Shown here in pieces: positions 8,122-17,141 of a DNA stretch of 46,763 bases. The position numbers and the translations under genes are program-made. Origin of the DNA: Desulfobacterales bacterium. GTDB lineage: Bacteria > Desulfobacterota > Desulfobacteria > Desulfobacterales > C00003060. The DNA is taken from positions 1 to 46,763 of the forward strand of contig JAGMBW010000162.1 of NCBI GenBank assembly GCA_023129535.1. Reading direction: 5' to 3'. Below the pieces are notes generated by a model. The model was not told the DNA's origin. It was given only the letters and a program-made list of their open reading frames with translations, and made no database searches. The stretch's first letter is position 1, and each line of letters opens with the position of its first letter.

Positions 8122-8952
8122 ATGAGACATATCGTTAAAATCGGAGAAATCGTCATTGGGCACGGAAACCCCCTGGCCTTGATTGCAGGACCATGTGTGA
8201 TCGAGACTTTTGATGCCACCATGGAGACCGCGGCCTTCCTGAAGGATTTAACCGATGAACTTCAAATCCCGTTCATATTCAAGACATCGTATGACAAGGC
8301 TAATCGGACCTCGCTCGGTTCGTACCGTGGGCCGGGGTTGTCCAAAGGATTAGAGATCATTTCTACCATCAAGGAAAAACTTGGCATACGGGTGATTTCT
8401 GATGTACATCGATTTCATGAGATTTCCGCTGCCGCCCAGGTCCTGGACATATTACAGGTTCCGGCCTTCTTATGTCGGCAAACCGATTTCATCTTAGCTG
8501 TTTCTCAAGCCGGAAAACCTGTCAACATCAAGAAAGGGCAATTTCTGGCGCCATGGGATGTAGAACATGTTATAGAAAAGGTGGTTTCCACGGGCAATCG
8601 TCAGGTCCTGCTGACTGAACGTGGCGCCACTTTCGGTTATAACAATCTGGTGGTTGACTTTCGCAGCCTGGCTATCATGCGAGAGCTGGGGTGGCCCGTG
8701 ATATTTGACGCGACCCACAGCGTCCAGCTTCCAGGAGGTGCAGGAAAGACCTCGGGTGGAGAGAGGCAATTTGTTCCCTCGATGGCCCGCGCCGCCACTG
8801 CTGCTGGTGTGGACGGAATCTTCATCGAAGTTCACAAGAATCCTGAATGTGCGCTGTGTGATGGTGCCAATTCGCTTCCATTACAGGCCATAAGGCCACT
8901 TGTGAAGCAACTGAAAGCAATAAGGAAGGCCCTGTTATCATGCGAAGCTTAG
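8122..8952 (+). CDS. kdsA: 3-deoxy-8-phosphooctulonate synthase (Kdo-8-P synthase)
   Basis: Condenses phosphoenolpyruvate and arabinose-5-phosphate to Kdo-8-phosphate for the LPS core. The 276-residue protein carries IAGPCVIE, FKTSYDKANR, GPGL, LTERGATFGYNNLVVD, FDATHSVQLPGG and the C-terminal ECALCDGANSLPL. Cys25 in AGPC marks the metal-dependent subclass (the E. coli type has Asn there). It heads an envelope block with lptC-lptA-lptB downstream. No clear Shine-Dalgarno precedes the ATG. Confidence 0.97.
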   Translation: MRHIVKIGEIVIGHGNPLALIAGPCVIETFDATMETAAFLKDLTDELQIPFIFKTSYDKANRTSLGSYRGPGLSKGLEIISTIKEKLGIRVISDVHRFHEISAAAQVLDILQVPAFLCRQTDFILAVSQAGKPVNIKKGQFLAPWDVEHVIEKVVSTGNRQVLLTERGATFGYNNLVVDFRSLAIMRELGWPVIFDATHSVQLPGGAGKTSGGERQFVPSMARAATAAGVDGIFIEVHKNPECALCDGANSLPLQAIRPLVKQLKAIRKALLSCEA

Positions 8953-8967
8953 GGGCCTTGCCCCAAT

Positions 8968-9031
8968 TGGAGTGTTGGAGTACTGGAGTGATGGGTTTCA
9001 ATACCCACTACTCCAGTACTCCAACACTCCA
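8968..9031. repeat. Near-perfect 29-bp inverted repeat between kdsA and lptC
   Basis: The arms (8968-8996 and 9003-9031) are built of TGGAGTG-like units and match at all but two or three positions around a 6-nt TTCAAT loop. It is a strong hairpin in the transcript and could be a processing or partial termination site, but it has no T-run. Confidence 0.85.
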
Positions 9032-9062
9032 TTACTCCATGTGGATTGATAGAGGGTCGTAG

Positions 9063-9620
9063 ATGTCAAGGGTCAAGATATTCCTGTGTTGCTTGATATG
9101 CCTGATGGTTGCCGGGATTGGGTTAGTAGGTTATCAACGTCTCAGGGAAGAGCCCAGGGCATTCCTTTCGGTTCTGCCAGAAAAGAAAGAGGTGAGCCTA
9201 AATCATATTCATCACGTCGCAACTCGAGACGGAGTTAAGGAATGGACGCTTGATGCTGGGTCAGCACAATATGAGAAGGGAGACGGCAAGGCCGTGTTCA
9301 AAGATATTGTTGCCACTTTTTTTCTGGACGATAGTAAGACTATACAACTTAACGGTGCTGAAGCGGTTCTTTTGTCCAATACCAGCGATATGGAAATCTG
9401 GGGTGATGTGGTAGTGCAAAGTGGTCGATACGAGTTCAATACCGAAAACCTACGTTACGAACACAAAACCCGTACAATTTCCACGGAGACATCGATTGTA
9501 ATCAAAGGGAATGGCATGGAGATCAGGGGCGACAGTATGATCTTTAACCTTCAAACAGAGCAGGTTGTAGTGTGTGGCAGAGTGAAGGCTGTCCTTGAAG
9601 GATTGAAGATTGAAGATTGA
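9063..9620 (+). CDS. lptC: LPS export ABC transporter periplasmic protein LptC
   Basis: A 185-residue bitopic inner-membrane protein that links the LptB2FG extractor to the LptA bridge. One N-terminal membrane segment (about 6-24) is followed by an OstA-like beta-jellyroll region. Sequence identity in this family is low; the call rests on size, topology and position directly before lptA and lptB. The last residues and the stop codon lie in a 7-bp array (GGATTGAAGATTGAAG), so the C-terminus is repeat-derived. Confidence 0.88.
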   Translation: MSRVKIFLCCLICLMVAGIGLVGYQRLREEPRAFLSVLPEKKEVSLNHIHHVATRDGVKEWTLDAGSAQYEKGDGKAVFKDIVATFFLDDSKTIQLNGAEAVLLSNTSDMEIWGDVVVQSGRYEFNTENLRYEHKTRTISTETSIVIKGNGMEIRGDSMIFNLQTEQVVVCGRVKAVLEGLKIED

Positions 9621-9765
9621 AGATTGAAGATTGAAGATTGATAATTGTTTGAAAGGTGTCAGGTGTCAAAACCCTGAACACTGTACTCTTCTCAAGGCGT
9701 AAGCCGCAAACCTGAACACTGAAAAAGGTCTTCAATCGACAATCTTCAATCTTCAATCGACAATT
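9601..9765. repeat. Inverted pair of 7-bp arrays between lptC and lptA
   Basis: The left array (9601-9645) is (ATTGAAG)n and the right array (9729-9765) is (TCTTCAA/TCGACAA)n, its near reverse complement. The loop of about 83 nt holds two CCTGAACACTG copies flanking the 19-mer TCAAGGCGTAAGCCGCAAA (9692-9710), which recurs at 34912-34930. Confidence 0.85.
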
Positions 9766-9777
9766 AGAGGCATTGCT

Positions 9778-10335
9778 ATGAAAAGCCGAGACTACACGAA
9801 ATGGGGTCTGTTGATTATCTTGGTGTGTCTTGCATATCCGGCCGCTGCTGTCTCAGGCGAGACCCAGGCGGCGGGGTGCGAAAGGGAGGGGGGTCCTGAA
9901 ACTGCCATACGCATTATGGCCGACAGGCTGGAGTCGGACCATAAGATGAGGTGGGTGGAGTTTATAGGAAACGTGACGGCGACCCAAGAGGACATCGTTA
10001 TTACCGCTGATCGCATGAAGGTCTTTTATAAGTCTGATGAACATGCATCAACCGGCGCGGCCACGATTGAAAAAATCATCTCTCAAGGAAATGTCAAGAT
10101 CGTTTTTGACAACAAGACCAAGTCGGCTCTGGCTGACAAGGCGGTTTATCTGGCTGACCAAAAGGTGTTGGAGCTTAGCGGAGAGGATCCAAGGGTCTGG
10201 TCTGGAAAGAACATGGTCCGGGGAAAAAAGATCACGCTCTTTCAAGCTGAAAATCGAACTTTGGTGGAAGGGGCCGGCAAAGACCAGGTGGAGGCCACTC
10301 TTTATGTCAAAGAAGGGGGCGGCCTGACGAAATAA
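9778..10335 (+). CDS. lptA: LPS transport periplasmic bridge protein LptA
   Basis: A 185-residue periplasmic OstA-domain protein. A signal peptide (about 1-27) is followed by the family-like pattern [26 protein letters not shown] and [13 protein letters not shown]. It should polymerise into the beta-jellyroll bridge carrying LPS to LptD. Its stop shares one base with the lptB start (TAATG), implying translational coupling. Confidence 0.93.
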   Translation: MKSRDYTKWGLLIILVCLAYPAAAVSGETQAAGCEREGGPETAIRIMADRLESDHKMRWVEFIGNVTATQEDIVITADRMKVFYKSDEHASTGAATIEKIISQGNVKIVFDNKTKSALADKAVYLADQKVLELSGEDPRVWSGKNMVRGKKITLFQAENRTLVEGAGKDQVEATLYVKEGGGLTK

Positions 10336-11057
10336 TGGCAGGCTTGCTGGCTAAAGATTTGGTCAAGATTTACAAACGCAGACGTGTGGTTGACTCGGTT
10401 AGTCTGGAGGTGCAAAGCGGTTGTGTTGTAGGACTCCTTGGCCCCAATGGGGCTGGAAAGACCACAACCTTGTACATGATCATCGGACTCATGCGGCCTG
10501 ACAGCGGGAAGGTGTTCCTGGATGGGGAAGACATCACTTCATGCCCCATGTACGTTAGGGCGCGCAAGGGGATCGGATACCTTCCGCAGGAGGCCTCCAT
10601 TTTTCGAAAGTTAACTGTGAAAGACAACATCATGGCGATTTTGGAAACCCTTCCTCTTAACAGTTCTGAACGGCACAGCCGCCTCGGGGAACTCCTTGAA
10701 GAATTGAATATCGGGCACCTGGCAGGACATAAGGCGTATACTTTGTCAGGCGGGGAGCGACGACGTGTAGAAATTACGCGAGCCCTTGTAACCACCCCTT
10801 CATTTATTCTCCTTGACGAACCCTTTGCCGGGATTGACCCTATCGCCGTTGTTGATATACAGAAGATCATTGGACAGCTCAAGGCGCGAGGGATTGGCGT
10901 GGTCATATCAGACCACAATGTGCGGGAGACCCTGGGGGTGTGTGACCGGGCGTACATTTTGAGCGAAGGCGTGTTAATTGAATCAGGGCCTCCAGAGACT
11001 ATTGCCGCAAGCAGCGTGGCTCGAGAGGCCTATTTAGGGGACGATTTTCGACTATAA
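10335..11057 (+). CDS. lptB: LPS export ABC transporter ATP-binding protein LptB
   Basis: A 240-residue ATPase powering LPS extraction from the inner membrane. It has Walker [10 protein letters not shown], the Q-loop [10 protein letters not shown], signature LSGGERRR, Walker [14 protein letters not shown] and the H-loop SDHNVRETL, which are all standard for LptB. lptF and lptG are not nearby, as is usual in Gram-negatives. Confidence 0.97.
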   Translation: MAGLLAKDLVKIYKRRRVVDSVSLEVQSGCVVGLLGPNGAGKTTTLYMIIGLMRPDSGKVFLDGEDITSCPMYVRARKGIGYLPQEASIFRKLTVKDNIMAILETLPLNSSERHSRLGELLEELNIGHLAGHKAYTLSGGERRRVEITRALVTTPSFILLDEPFAGIDPIAVVDIQKIIGQLKARGIGVVISDHNVRETLGVCDRAYILSEGVLIESGPPETIAASSVAREAYLGDDFRL

Positions 11058-11068
11058 CCCCAATTCAA

Positions 11069-11120
11069 TTTTGGATTTTGGGTTTTTCAATCGACAATCT
11101 TCAATCGACAATCTTCAATT
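11069..11120. repeat. 7-bp/14-bp array between lptB and rpoN
   Basis: Units TTGGATTT, then TCAATCGACAATCT twice (14 bp, two heptamers), ending 8 nt before the rpoN ATG. The array occupies the place of an rpoN ribosome site; none is seen. Confidence 0.75.
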
Positions 11121-11128
11121 GAGTTGCA

Positions 11129-12598
11129 ATGCCTTTAGAACTTAGACAACAACTTCGCCTTACCCAACAGTTGGTCATGACACCCCAGCTTCAGCAGGCC
11201 ATTAAGCTTCTGCAATTGTCCCGGCTGGAACTGTTGGATGCAATCAATCAAGAAATGGAGGAAAATCCGTGCCTTGAGGATGTGCCAGAGGAGATGCCTG
11301 CTGAAGGGGACGCCGGTGTTGAGTCAACAATTCTTCCGACAGAGCCTCCTCCGTTAAAGCCAGTAACCGTGGAGGAAACGGCCCGGGCAGATATCGACTG
11401 GTCCAGCTATTTGGGGGAATACAATACTCCTGGACCTGTCTATTCTGAACGTGAAGAACGGGAACTGCCGGAATACGAGAATTTTTTGGCCCGGCGAGAG
11501 TCCTTGAATGAACATCTGATGTGGCAACTTCTGCTTTCTCTTCCAGGCAGTAGAGAGGAAAGGATTGGCAGTGCGATCATTGGCAACCTCAACAAGGATG
11601 GCTATCTTCAGGCTACTGTGGACGAGATTGCAACCCTGGCTGAGGCAGACAAATCAGAGGTAGAAAGCGTCCTGAGCAAAATGCAATCCTTTGATCCACC
11701 GGGTGTGTGTGCTCGAGATCTAAGAGAGTGCCTGTTGATTCAGGTGAGAAAGCTGGCGTTGCATGATTCGATTGTGGTTCGCATTATCGAGAATTATCTC
11801 AAGCATCTTGAGAATAAGAACTACAAGGCGATTTCCCGTGCCCTGGGTGTCGGCGTTGATGATGTCTTTTCTGCTGTCGAAATTATAATAAGGATGGAAC
11901 CGAAACCTGGCCGAGAGTTCAGCGACGAAGAGCCCCAATACATCAGTCCAGATATCTTTGTGTACAAGGTGGGGGATGAATTTGTCATTGCCTTAAACGA
12001 CGACGGCCTGCCTAAACTTCGTATAAGCTCCTTTTACAAGGAAGTCTTGAATAATAGGGCAGAGGAGTGTCCCAGCCATACAAGGGAGTACATCCAAAAT
12101 AAACTTCGGTCTGCGGTATGGCTCATTCGCAGCATCCACCAGCGCCAGAGGACCATTTACAAGGTGGTTGAAAGTATTATCCGTTTTCAATATGATTTTC
12201 TGGAAAAAGGGATCACCCATTTGAAACCAATGGTATTGCGCGATGTGGCTGAGGATATCGGGATGCACGAGTCGACCGTGAGTCGCGTTACAACGAACAA
12301 ATACGCCCATACCCCGCAGGGGATTTTTGAATTGAAGTTCTTTTTCAACAGCTCTATTAGCCGATTCGATGGAGAGGCGATTGCCTCGGCAAGTGTCAAA
12401 GAAAAGATTCGGCAGATTATTGGGTCTGAAGATTCTACGAAACCATATAGTGACAAGAAGATGGTTGACATTTTGAAATCTTCGAACATTAATATAGCCC
12501 GCAGGACAATCGCCAAATACCGGCAGATGCTGGGGGTGCTGCCTTCTAAGCAACGCAAAAAGATACGGGGAGGTCAATCAATATGCAAACGTCGGTGA
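11129..12598 (+). CDS. rpoN: RNA polymerase sigma-54 factor
   Basis: 489 residues with all three sigma-54 regions. The N-terminal activator-interacting region is MPLELRQQLRLTQQLVMTPQLQQAIKLLQ. An acidic linker is followed by the core-binding domain. The DNA-binding domain has helix-turn-helix DVAEDIGMHESTVSRVTTNKY and the RpoN box ARRTIAKYRQ (family consensus ARRTVAKYRE). It directs transcription from -24/-12 promoters together with activators such as the NtrC-type regulator at 119-1552. It overlaps hpf by 16 nt. The linkage lptB-rpoN-hpf-ptsN-rapZ is conserved across proteobacteria. Confidence 0.98.
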   Translation: MPLELRQQLRLTQQLVMTPQLQQAIKLLQLSRLELLDAINQEMEENPCLEDVPEEMPAEGDAGVESTILPTEPPPLKPVTVEETARADIDWSSYLGEYNTPGPVYSEREERELPEYENFLARRESLNEHLMWQLLLSLPGSREERIGSAIIGNLNKDGYLQATVDEIATLAEADKSEVESVLSKMQSFDPPGVCARDLRECLLIQVRKLALHDSIVVRIIENYLKHLENKNYKAISRALGVGVDDVFSAVEIIIRMEPKPGREFSDEEPQYISPDIFVYKVGDEFVIALNDDGLPKLRISSFYKEVLNNRAEECPSHTREYIQNKLRSAVWLIRSIHQRQRTIYKVVESIIRFQYDFLEKGITHLKPMVLRDVAEDIGMHESTVSRVTTNKYAHTPQGIFELKFFFNSSISRFDGEAIASASVKEKIRQIIGSEDSTKPYSDKKMVDILKSSNINIARRTIAKYRQMLGVLPSKQRKKIRGGQSICKRR

Positions 12599-13131
12599 CT
12601 TTCATAAACCTTGATCCCTCAGAAACTCTGAAGGCATATGCGTGTGAGAAGCTGGATCGATTTGATAAGTACGCGGACAATCCGGCCACAGCAAACGTCG
12701 TACTAACGGTGGAGAAATTCCGTCACATTGCGGACATAAACATTAATGCAGATGGATTTGTTGTGAATAGTCATGAGGAAACCTCAGACATGTATTCGGC
12801 CATAGACATGGCCCTGGACAAGCTTGAGAAACAGATTATAAAGAACAAGAAGAAATTTAAGAAGCGTCGGTCAACAGCTGCAAGATCAAAAACATTTCGA
12901 TATGAGGAGGCGAATCTAGCGTCACCCGGGGATCTGGAGCAGGAGGGAGTGCGCGAAATTGTCAAAATCAAAAATATCGAGTATAAACCTATGGATATTG
13001 ATGAAGCGATTCTGCAAATGGACCTGATCAAGGACAGCTTCCTGGTCTTTACTAATGCTCAGAGCTCAGAGGTCAATGTCTTGTATCGCCTGAAAGACGG
13101 CAATTACGGATTGATTCAACCCAGTTCTTAA
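12583..13131 (+). CDS. hpf: Ribosome hibernation-promoting factor, long form
   Basis: At 182 residues it is the long type. The N-terminal ribosome-binding domain (1-105) is followed by a linker and the C-terminal dimerisation domain (IKNIEYKPMDIDEAILQMDLIKDSFLVFTNAQ). Long HPF dimerises 70S ribosomes into inactive 100S particles in stationary phase. The start lies inside the 3' end of rpoN and is preceded by GGGGAGG, giving translational coupling. Confidence 0.95.
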   Translation: MQTSVTFINLDPSETLKAYACEKLDRFDKYADNPATANVVLTVEKFRHIADININADGFVVNSHEETSDMYSAIDMALDKLEKQIIKNKKKFKKRRSTAARSKTFRYEEANLASPGDLEQEGVREIVKIKNIEYKPMDIDEAILQMDLIKDSFLVFTNAQSSEVNVLYRLKDGNYGLIQPSS

Positions 13132-13149
13132 AGCAGGAGCTCGTTTCTT

Positions 13150-13296
13150 GAGTTTCTTGTGTCTGTTGTGTCTATTGTGTCTGTCGTGTTTTGGCTCATT
13201 TAACTCAATAAACCCAACAAACTCAATAGACTCAATAGACCCAATAGACCCAATAAACCCAATAGACCCAATAGACCCAATAAACCCAATAGACGC
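13150..13296. repeat. Paired 9-bp arrays before ptsN (T2'-spacer-T1')
   Basis: The left array is TTGTGTCTG-type units and the right array is ten units of CCCAATAGA/CCCAATAAA. This is the reverse-complement arrangement of 4706-4805. Read in the ptsN frame the right array would encode an Ile-Asn-Pro/Ile-Asp-Pro repeat peptide, which is not believed to be translated. Confidence 0.85.
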
Positions 13297-13306
13297 TATA
13301 TATGAT

Positions 13307-13765
13307 ATGAAAATTTTGGACACCCTGAGAGAAGAGGCCATCATCTCCGAACTGAATGCTACCGACAAGAAGGAGGTGTTGGAAGAGCTCACGGGCCCTG
13401 TGGCAAAGGCCTCTGGAGTCAGCCAGGAGGAAATGGTTCGCGTACTCTTGGAACGTGAGCGCCTTGGCAGCACCGGCATTGGAGGCGGCATCGCCATCCC
13501 ACACGGAAAGTTGAAGTCCCTCGATTCGTTGTTGGTTGGCTTTGGACGAAGTCTCGAGGGTGTTGACTTTGAAGCCATCGACGGCAAACCCGCGCACCTC
13601 TTCTTTTTGTTAATGGCTCCCGAAAACTCGACAGGCGCTCATCTGCGCATGCTTGCCAGGATATCCCGATTACTCAAAGACAGCACCTTTAGACAGCGGC
13701 TGATGTCTGCTGGCGACCGAGTCGAGCTTTACATGGTAATAGCAAATGAAGACCATGAATTTTGA
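13307..13765 (+). CDS. ptsN: Nitrogen-PTS EIIA protein
   Basis: A 152-residue EIIA of the fructose/nitrogen family, phosphorylated on His66 in GIAIPHGK. It is regulatory rather than a sugar carrier in most bacteria. The start MKILDTLREE is chosen because it matches the family's N-terminus. The frame stays open upstream only through the 9-bp array, and no Shine-Dalgarno precedes the ATG. Its position after rpoN and hpf and before rapZ is typical. Confidence 0.93.
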   Translation: MKILDTLREEAIISELNATDKKEVLEELTGPVAKASGVSQEEMVRVLLERERLGSTGIGGGIAIPHGKLKSLDSLLVGFGRSLEGVDFEAIDGKPAHLFFLLMAPENSTGAHLRMLARISRLLKDSTFRQRLMSAGDRVELYMVIANEDHEF

Positions 13766-13827
13766 ACCGGGGCTGGATTGGTCTGAACTCATTCAAAGGT
13801 CAATTACAGGGGGCTATGCCGAGATAG

Positions 13828-14694
13828 TTGAGACAGGGAAAGATTATCATCGTCAGCGGTCTTTCCGGATCTGGAAAAAGTACGGCTATAAAGGCATTAG
13901 AGGATATCGGGTTTTTCTGTGTGGATAACCTGCCGGTCGTACTCTTGCCCAAGTTCTTAGAACTTCGAACGGGGATCGATTCGGAAATTTCTAAGATAGC
14001 CCTGGTGATGGATATCAGAGAAAAGGGGTTTCTCTCAACGTATTCAAATATCCTGTACAGGTTAGGGAAGCAAGGATATCGGTTCGAAATACTTTTCCTT
14101 GAAGCCTCAGAAGAAATTCTTTTGAGACGGTACAGCCAAACCAGAATGCATCACCCCTTGGCCGGCGGAGAGAGCCTTCTGGAAGCGATACGTAACGAAA
14201 GGGAACAGCTTGAAGGACTTAAGCGAATCGCTGACAAAATTATTGATACTTCGCACTACAATGTCCATGAACTGAAAGCTGTCATCCTGGGCCATGTACT
14301 TAAGGTAGATCATACAGGGTATCTGGAAGTGCATGTCCTGTCTTTTGGTTACAAGTACGGCATTCCCCATGACGCGGATTTGGTAATCGATGTTCGTTTT
14401 TTACCAAATCCGTATTTTGTCCATGAATTAAGGGGACTTGATGGCACAGCGCCTGAGGTCCAGGCGTTTGTGAAAAAATGGGACGAAACCCAAATTTTTT
14501 TGAAAAAATATCTGGATCTGCTCGAATACCTTATACCTTTATATGAAAAGGAAGGAAAATCCTATTTATCCATCGCGGTTGGTTGCACAGGTGGAAGGCA
14601 TCGCTCCATCGTGATCGCTGATGAGATCTTCCACCATTTCGAAAAGAAGATTGATCGCATCAATTTGGTCCATCGAGACGTTGAGTTGAGTTAG
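13828..14694 (+). CDS. rapZ: RNase adapter / nucleotide-binding protein RapZ
   Basis: 288 residues. A P-loop (GLSGSGKS) lies near the N-terminus, DNLP and TSHYNVHEL follow in the middle, and the C-terminal domain has FGYKYGIPHDADLVIDVRFLPNP and GCTGGRHRSIVIAD. In E. coli RapZ senses glucosamine-6-phosphate status and guides sRNA decay; its role in deltaproteobacteria is not established. The start appears to be TTG at 13828, as no ATG gives this N-terminus. Confidence 0.95.
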   Translation: MRQGKIIIVSGLSGSGKSTAIKALEDIGFFCVDNLPVVLLPKFLELRTGIDSEISKIALVMDIREKGFLSTYSNILYRLGKQGYRFEILFLEASEEILLRRYSQTRMHHPLAGGESLLEAIRNEREQLEGLKRIADKIIDTSHYNVHELKAVILGHVLKVDHTGYLEVHVLSFGYKYGIPHDADLVIDVRFLPNPYFVHELRGLDGTAPEVQAFVKKWDETQIFLKKYLDLLEYLIPLYEKEGKSYLSIAVGCTGGRHRSIVIADEIFHHFEKKIDRINLVHRDVELS

Positions 14695-14875
14695 TAACTA
14701 AGTGAGCTAAAGTTATGGGATTTAGGAATTTAGGGATTGGGGGATTGCGGATTGAAGGTAATTTGCTTGATGTGAAATTCCTCAATTCCTCAATTCGCAA
14801 TTCCTCAATTCGGTTCTTCGTAATTCATCAATTCCGGTTTGTCCCGGTTAGGCACTTTAGTTCACTTTAGGCACT
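14695..14875. repeat. Nested inverted 8-bp and 11-bp arrays after rapZ
   Basis: The outer pair is TAAGTGAGCTAAAGT (about 14700-14714) against CACTTTAGTTCACTTTAG (about 14852-14870). The inner pair is GGAATTTAGGGATTG-type units against AATTCCTCAATTCCTC-type units. No gene lies in this spacer of about 200 bp. The outer unit recurs at 23310-23350. Confidence 0.75.
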
Positions 14876-14898
14876 CCTTCTTGTTGGAGGTCAGACCT

Positions 14899-15312
14899 AT
14901 GGTAGCCCTTGTCATTGTAACTCATAGTGGTTTGGGAGAAGCGCTTATTGAAGCAGCCGAATCGATCCTTGAACAACCTCTGGGAGCAGCCAGTGCTGTT
15001 TCCGTAGATCTAAGGCAAAGCGCTGAACAAATGAGAGAAAAGATAAGCACCGGGATCAAGGCGGTTGACCAGGGGGGAGGCGTGCTTATCCTGACGGATA
15101 TGTTTGGGGGGACGCCATCCAACCTCAGCCTTTCGTTTCTTGAGGAAGGGCGGATTGAGGTACTCACCGGGGTTAATCTTCCTGTGGTTATCCGAGCTGC
15201 CAAAATACGGGAAGACAAAAACTTGAGCGAGATTGCAGAGAGTTTACAGGCTTATGGAAGAAAGAGTATTTCATTGGCCAGCGGCGTGTTGAAAGGAAAC
15301 AAGAGAACGTAA
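14899..15312 (+). CDS. PTS EIIA component, mannose family
   Basis: A 137-residue EIIA-Man-type protein (compare DhaM and ManX N-domains) with the phospho-acceptor His9 in VIVTHSGLG and the GGVLILTDMFGGTPSNL core. The start ATG at 14899 has GGAGG 8 nt upstream. No EIIB, EIIC or EIID genes adjoin it, so it is more likely a regulatory phospho-relay element than part of a sugar permease. It is followed after 9 nt by gap. Confidence 0.92.
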   Translation: MVALVIVTHSGLGEALIEAAESILEQPLGAASAVSVDLRQSAEQMREKISTGIKAVDQGGGVLILTDMFGGTPSNLSLSFLEEGRIEVLTGVNLPVVIRAAKIREDKNLSEIAESLQAYGRKSISLASGVLKGNKRT

Positions 15313-15321
15313 GGAGGGCTT

Positions 15322-16326
15322 ATGGGCATTCGTGTTGGTATTAACGGGTTTGGACGTATAGGGAGACTCGTCTTGAGAGCTGCCCTCGAAAACAATGCTG
15401 TTGATGTTGTAGCAATCAATGACCTGACAGACGCTTCAACTATGGCTCATTTACTCAGATACGATTCGGTTCATGGGATACTTAATGCAAACATCAAAGC
15501 CGCTGATGATGTCATTGAGATAAATGGCCGATCCGTAGCTTACAGCGCGATTAAAGACCCGGCCGAGTTGCCCTGGAGAGAGCTTAACGTGGACATCGTT
15601 ATGGAATGTACCGGGTTTTTTCGAGACCGAGAGAGTGCCACCAAACACCTGAGAGCGGGAGCTCGCAAGGTGATTATCTCAGCACCTGCCAGTGATCCGG
15701 ACATAACCATAGTCATAGGGGTCAATGAATCACTCTACAATCCCAAGGAACACCACATTATATCGAATGCGTCGTGTACCACAAATTGTTTAGCTCCTGT
15801 GGCAAAAGTGCTTTTTGAACACTTCGGTGTAAAAAACGGACTCATGACAACGATCCATTCGTATACAGGAGACCAGCGGCTCCTCGATTTTCCCCATAAG
15901 GACCTCAGGCGTGCCAGAGCAGCGGCTGTTTCCATGATACCAACCACGACAGGGGCTGCAAAGGCGGTTGGCCTGGTTATCCCTGAGCTAAAAGGAAAAT
16001 TGAACGGGCTGGCCATACGGGTGCCGACCCCCAATGTATCCCTTGTAGACCTGGTGGTAACCGTGGAGAAGGAGGGATTGACCACGGTTGATGTAAATGG
16101 TGCTTTAAGGGCCGCGGCTGAAGGCCCCATGAAGGGGATCTTAGAATATAGCGATTTGCCGCTGGTCTCGGTCGATTTTAACAGCTCTACGTATTCCTCC
16201 ATCGTGGATGCTCCTACGACCCATGTAATTGACAAGTTGGTAAAGGTTCTTGCCTGGTACGACAACGAGCGTGGCTATGCCACACGCATGGTGGATCTGG
16301 CAGCACTGATCGGAAAGGAGCTTTAA
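15322..16326 (+). CDS. gap: Glyceraldehyde-3-phosphate dehydrogenase, type I
   Basis: 334 residues. It has the NAD-binding [10 protein letters not shown], the specificity segment INDLTD, the catalytic Cys152 in SNASCTTNC, and the C-terminal [15 protein letters not shown]. It catalyses the oxidative phosphorylation step of glycolysis and its reverse. AAGGAGGG lies upstream of the ATG. It is followed after 13 nt by tpiA, making a small glycolytic operon that follows the PTS-type gene. Confidence 0.98.
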   Translation: MGIRVGINGFGRIGRLVLRAALENNAVDVVAINDLTDASTMAHLLRYDSVHGILNANIKAADDVIEINGRSVAYSAIKDPAELPWRELNVDIVMECTGFFRDRESATKHLRAGARKVIISAPASDPDITIVIGVNESLYNPKEHHIISNASCTTNCLAPVAKVLFEHFGVKNGLMTTIHSYTGDQRLLDFPHKDLRRARAAAVSMIPTTTGAAKAVGLVIPELKGKLNGLAIRVPTPNVSLVDLVVTVEKEGLTTVDVNGALRAAAEGPMKGILEYSDLPLVSVDFNSSTYSSIVDAPTTHVIDKLVKVLAWYDNERGYATRMVDLAALIGKEL

Positions 16327-16339
16327 CGGATAACGAATT

Positions 16340-17122
16340 ATGGCTAAGCGGAAACCCTTGATTGCTGGAAACTGGAAAATGTACAAAACCGGTCCACAGG
16401 CCGGCGAGCTGACAGGCCGGCTGAAATCCCTGGTCTCTGACGTGGTGGATGTGGATGTCATGGTTGCCCCTCCCTTTACGGTCCTTGGGGTTGTGGCAGA
16501 GATTCTGAAAGGCTCGGGCATATACTTAGGTGGGCAAAACTTGTTCTGGGAAGCCGAAGGGGCCTACACCGGAGAGATCTCGGCTCCTATGTTAAAGGCT
16601 GTTGGATGCACCTATGTAATCATTGGGCATTCCGAGAGGCGTCAGTACTTTGGCGAGACCAATGCCTCTGTGAACAGGAAGATCCGGGCAGCCCTTGTCG
16701 GAGGCCTGATCCCCGTCGTGTGTATTGGAGAATCTGAAGCTGAAAGGGAATTGGGTCAGACCTTTTCTGTGGTGCAAGAGCAATTGGAAGAAGGTCTGGA
16801 AGGCCTCATTTCCGATGACGTTCAGAAGCTGGGCATCGCCTATGAGCCTGTTTGGGCCATCGGTACTGGTAAGACAGCAACCACGGATCAGGCTCAGGAG
16901 GTGCACGAATTTATCCGGGGCCGCATGGGAACGGTCTATGGAAATTCGGTTGCAAATGCTGTCCGGATACTGTATGGTGGAAGTGTAAAACCTGAAAACA
17001 TCGGCGATCTCATAACCATGGCCGACATTGATGGTGCGTTGGTAGGAGGCGCCAGTCTGAATGCCGATTCCTTTGCAGCCATTGTTCGTTCATGTGTAGA
17101 TTCTGTCACTGACAAAGCCTGA
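16340..17122 (+). CDS. tpiA: Triose-phosphate isomerase
   Basis: 260 residues with the substrate-binding GNWKM, the catalytic His in IIGHSERR, the catalytic Glu in AYEPVWAIGTGKTA, and the phosphate-binding YGGSVKP. It interconverts dihydroxyacetone phosphate and glyceraldehyde-3-phosphate. Length and motifs are normal. Confidence 0.98.
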   Translation: MAKRKPLIAGNWKMYKTGPQAGELTGRLKSLVSDVVDVDVMVAPPFTVLGVVAEILKGSGIYLGGQNLFWEAEGAYTGEISAPMLKAVGCTYVIIGHSERRQYFGETNASVNRKIRAALVGGLIPVVCIGESEAERELGQTFSVVQEQLEEGLEGLISDDVQKLGIAYEPVWAIGTGKTATTDQAQEVHEFIRGRMGTVYGNSVANAVRILYGGSVKPENIGDLITMADIDGALVGGASLNADSFAAIVRSCVDSVTDKA

Positions 17123-17141
17123 GAATCGGAGCAGTTTTGCT

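Noticed and set aside
8968-9031. Rho-independent terminator after kdsA
   Set aside because: The stem is strong but lacks a T-run and has the same build as the other repeat hairpins; lptC-lptA-lptB continue in the same direction without a visible new promoter.
13148-13306. N-terminal extension of PtsN made of Ile-Asn-Pro/Ile-Asp-Pro repeats
   Set aside because: It is the in-frame reading of a 9-bp intergenic array; the family N-terminus begins at MKILDTL.
13746-13928. 60-codon frame between ptsN and rapZ
   Set aside because: It overlaps rapZ in another frame and has no recognisable features; probably chance.
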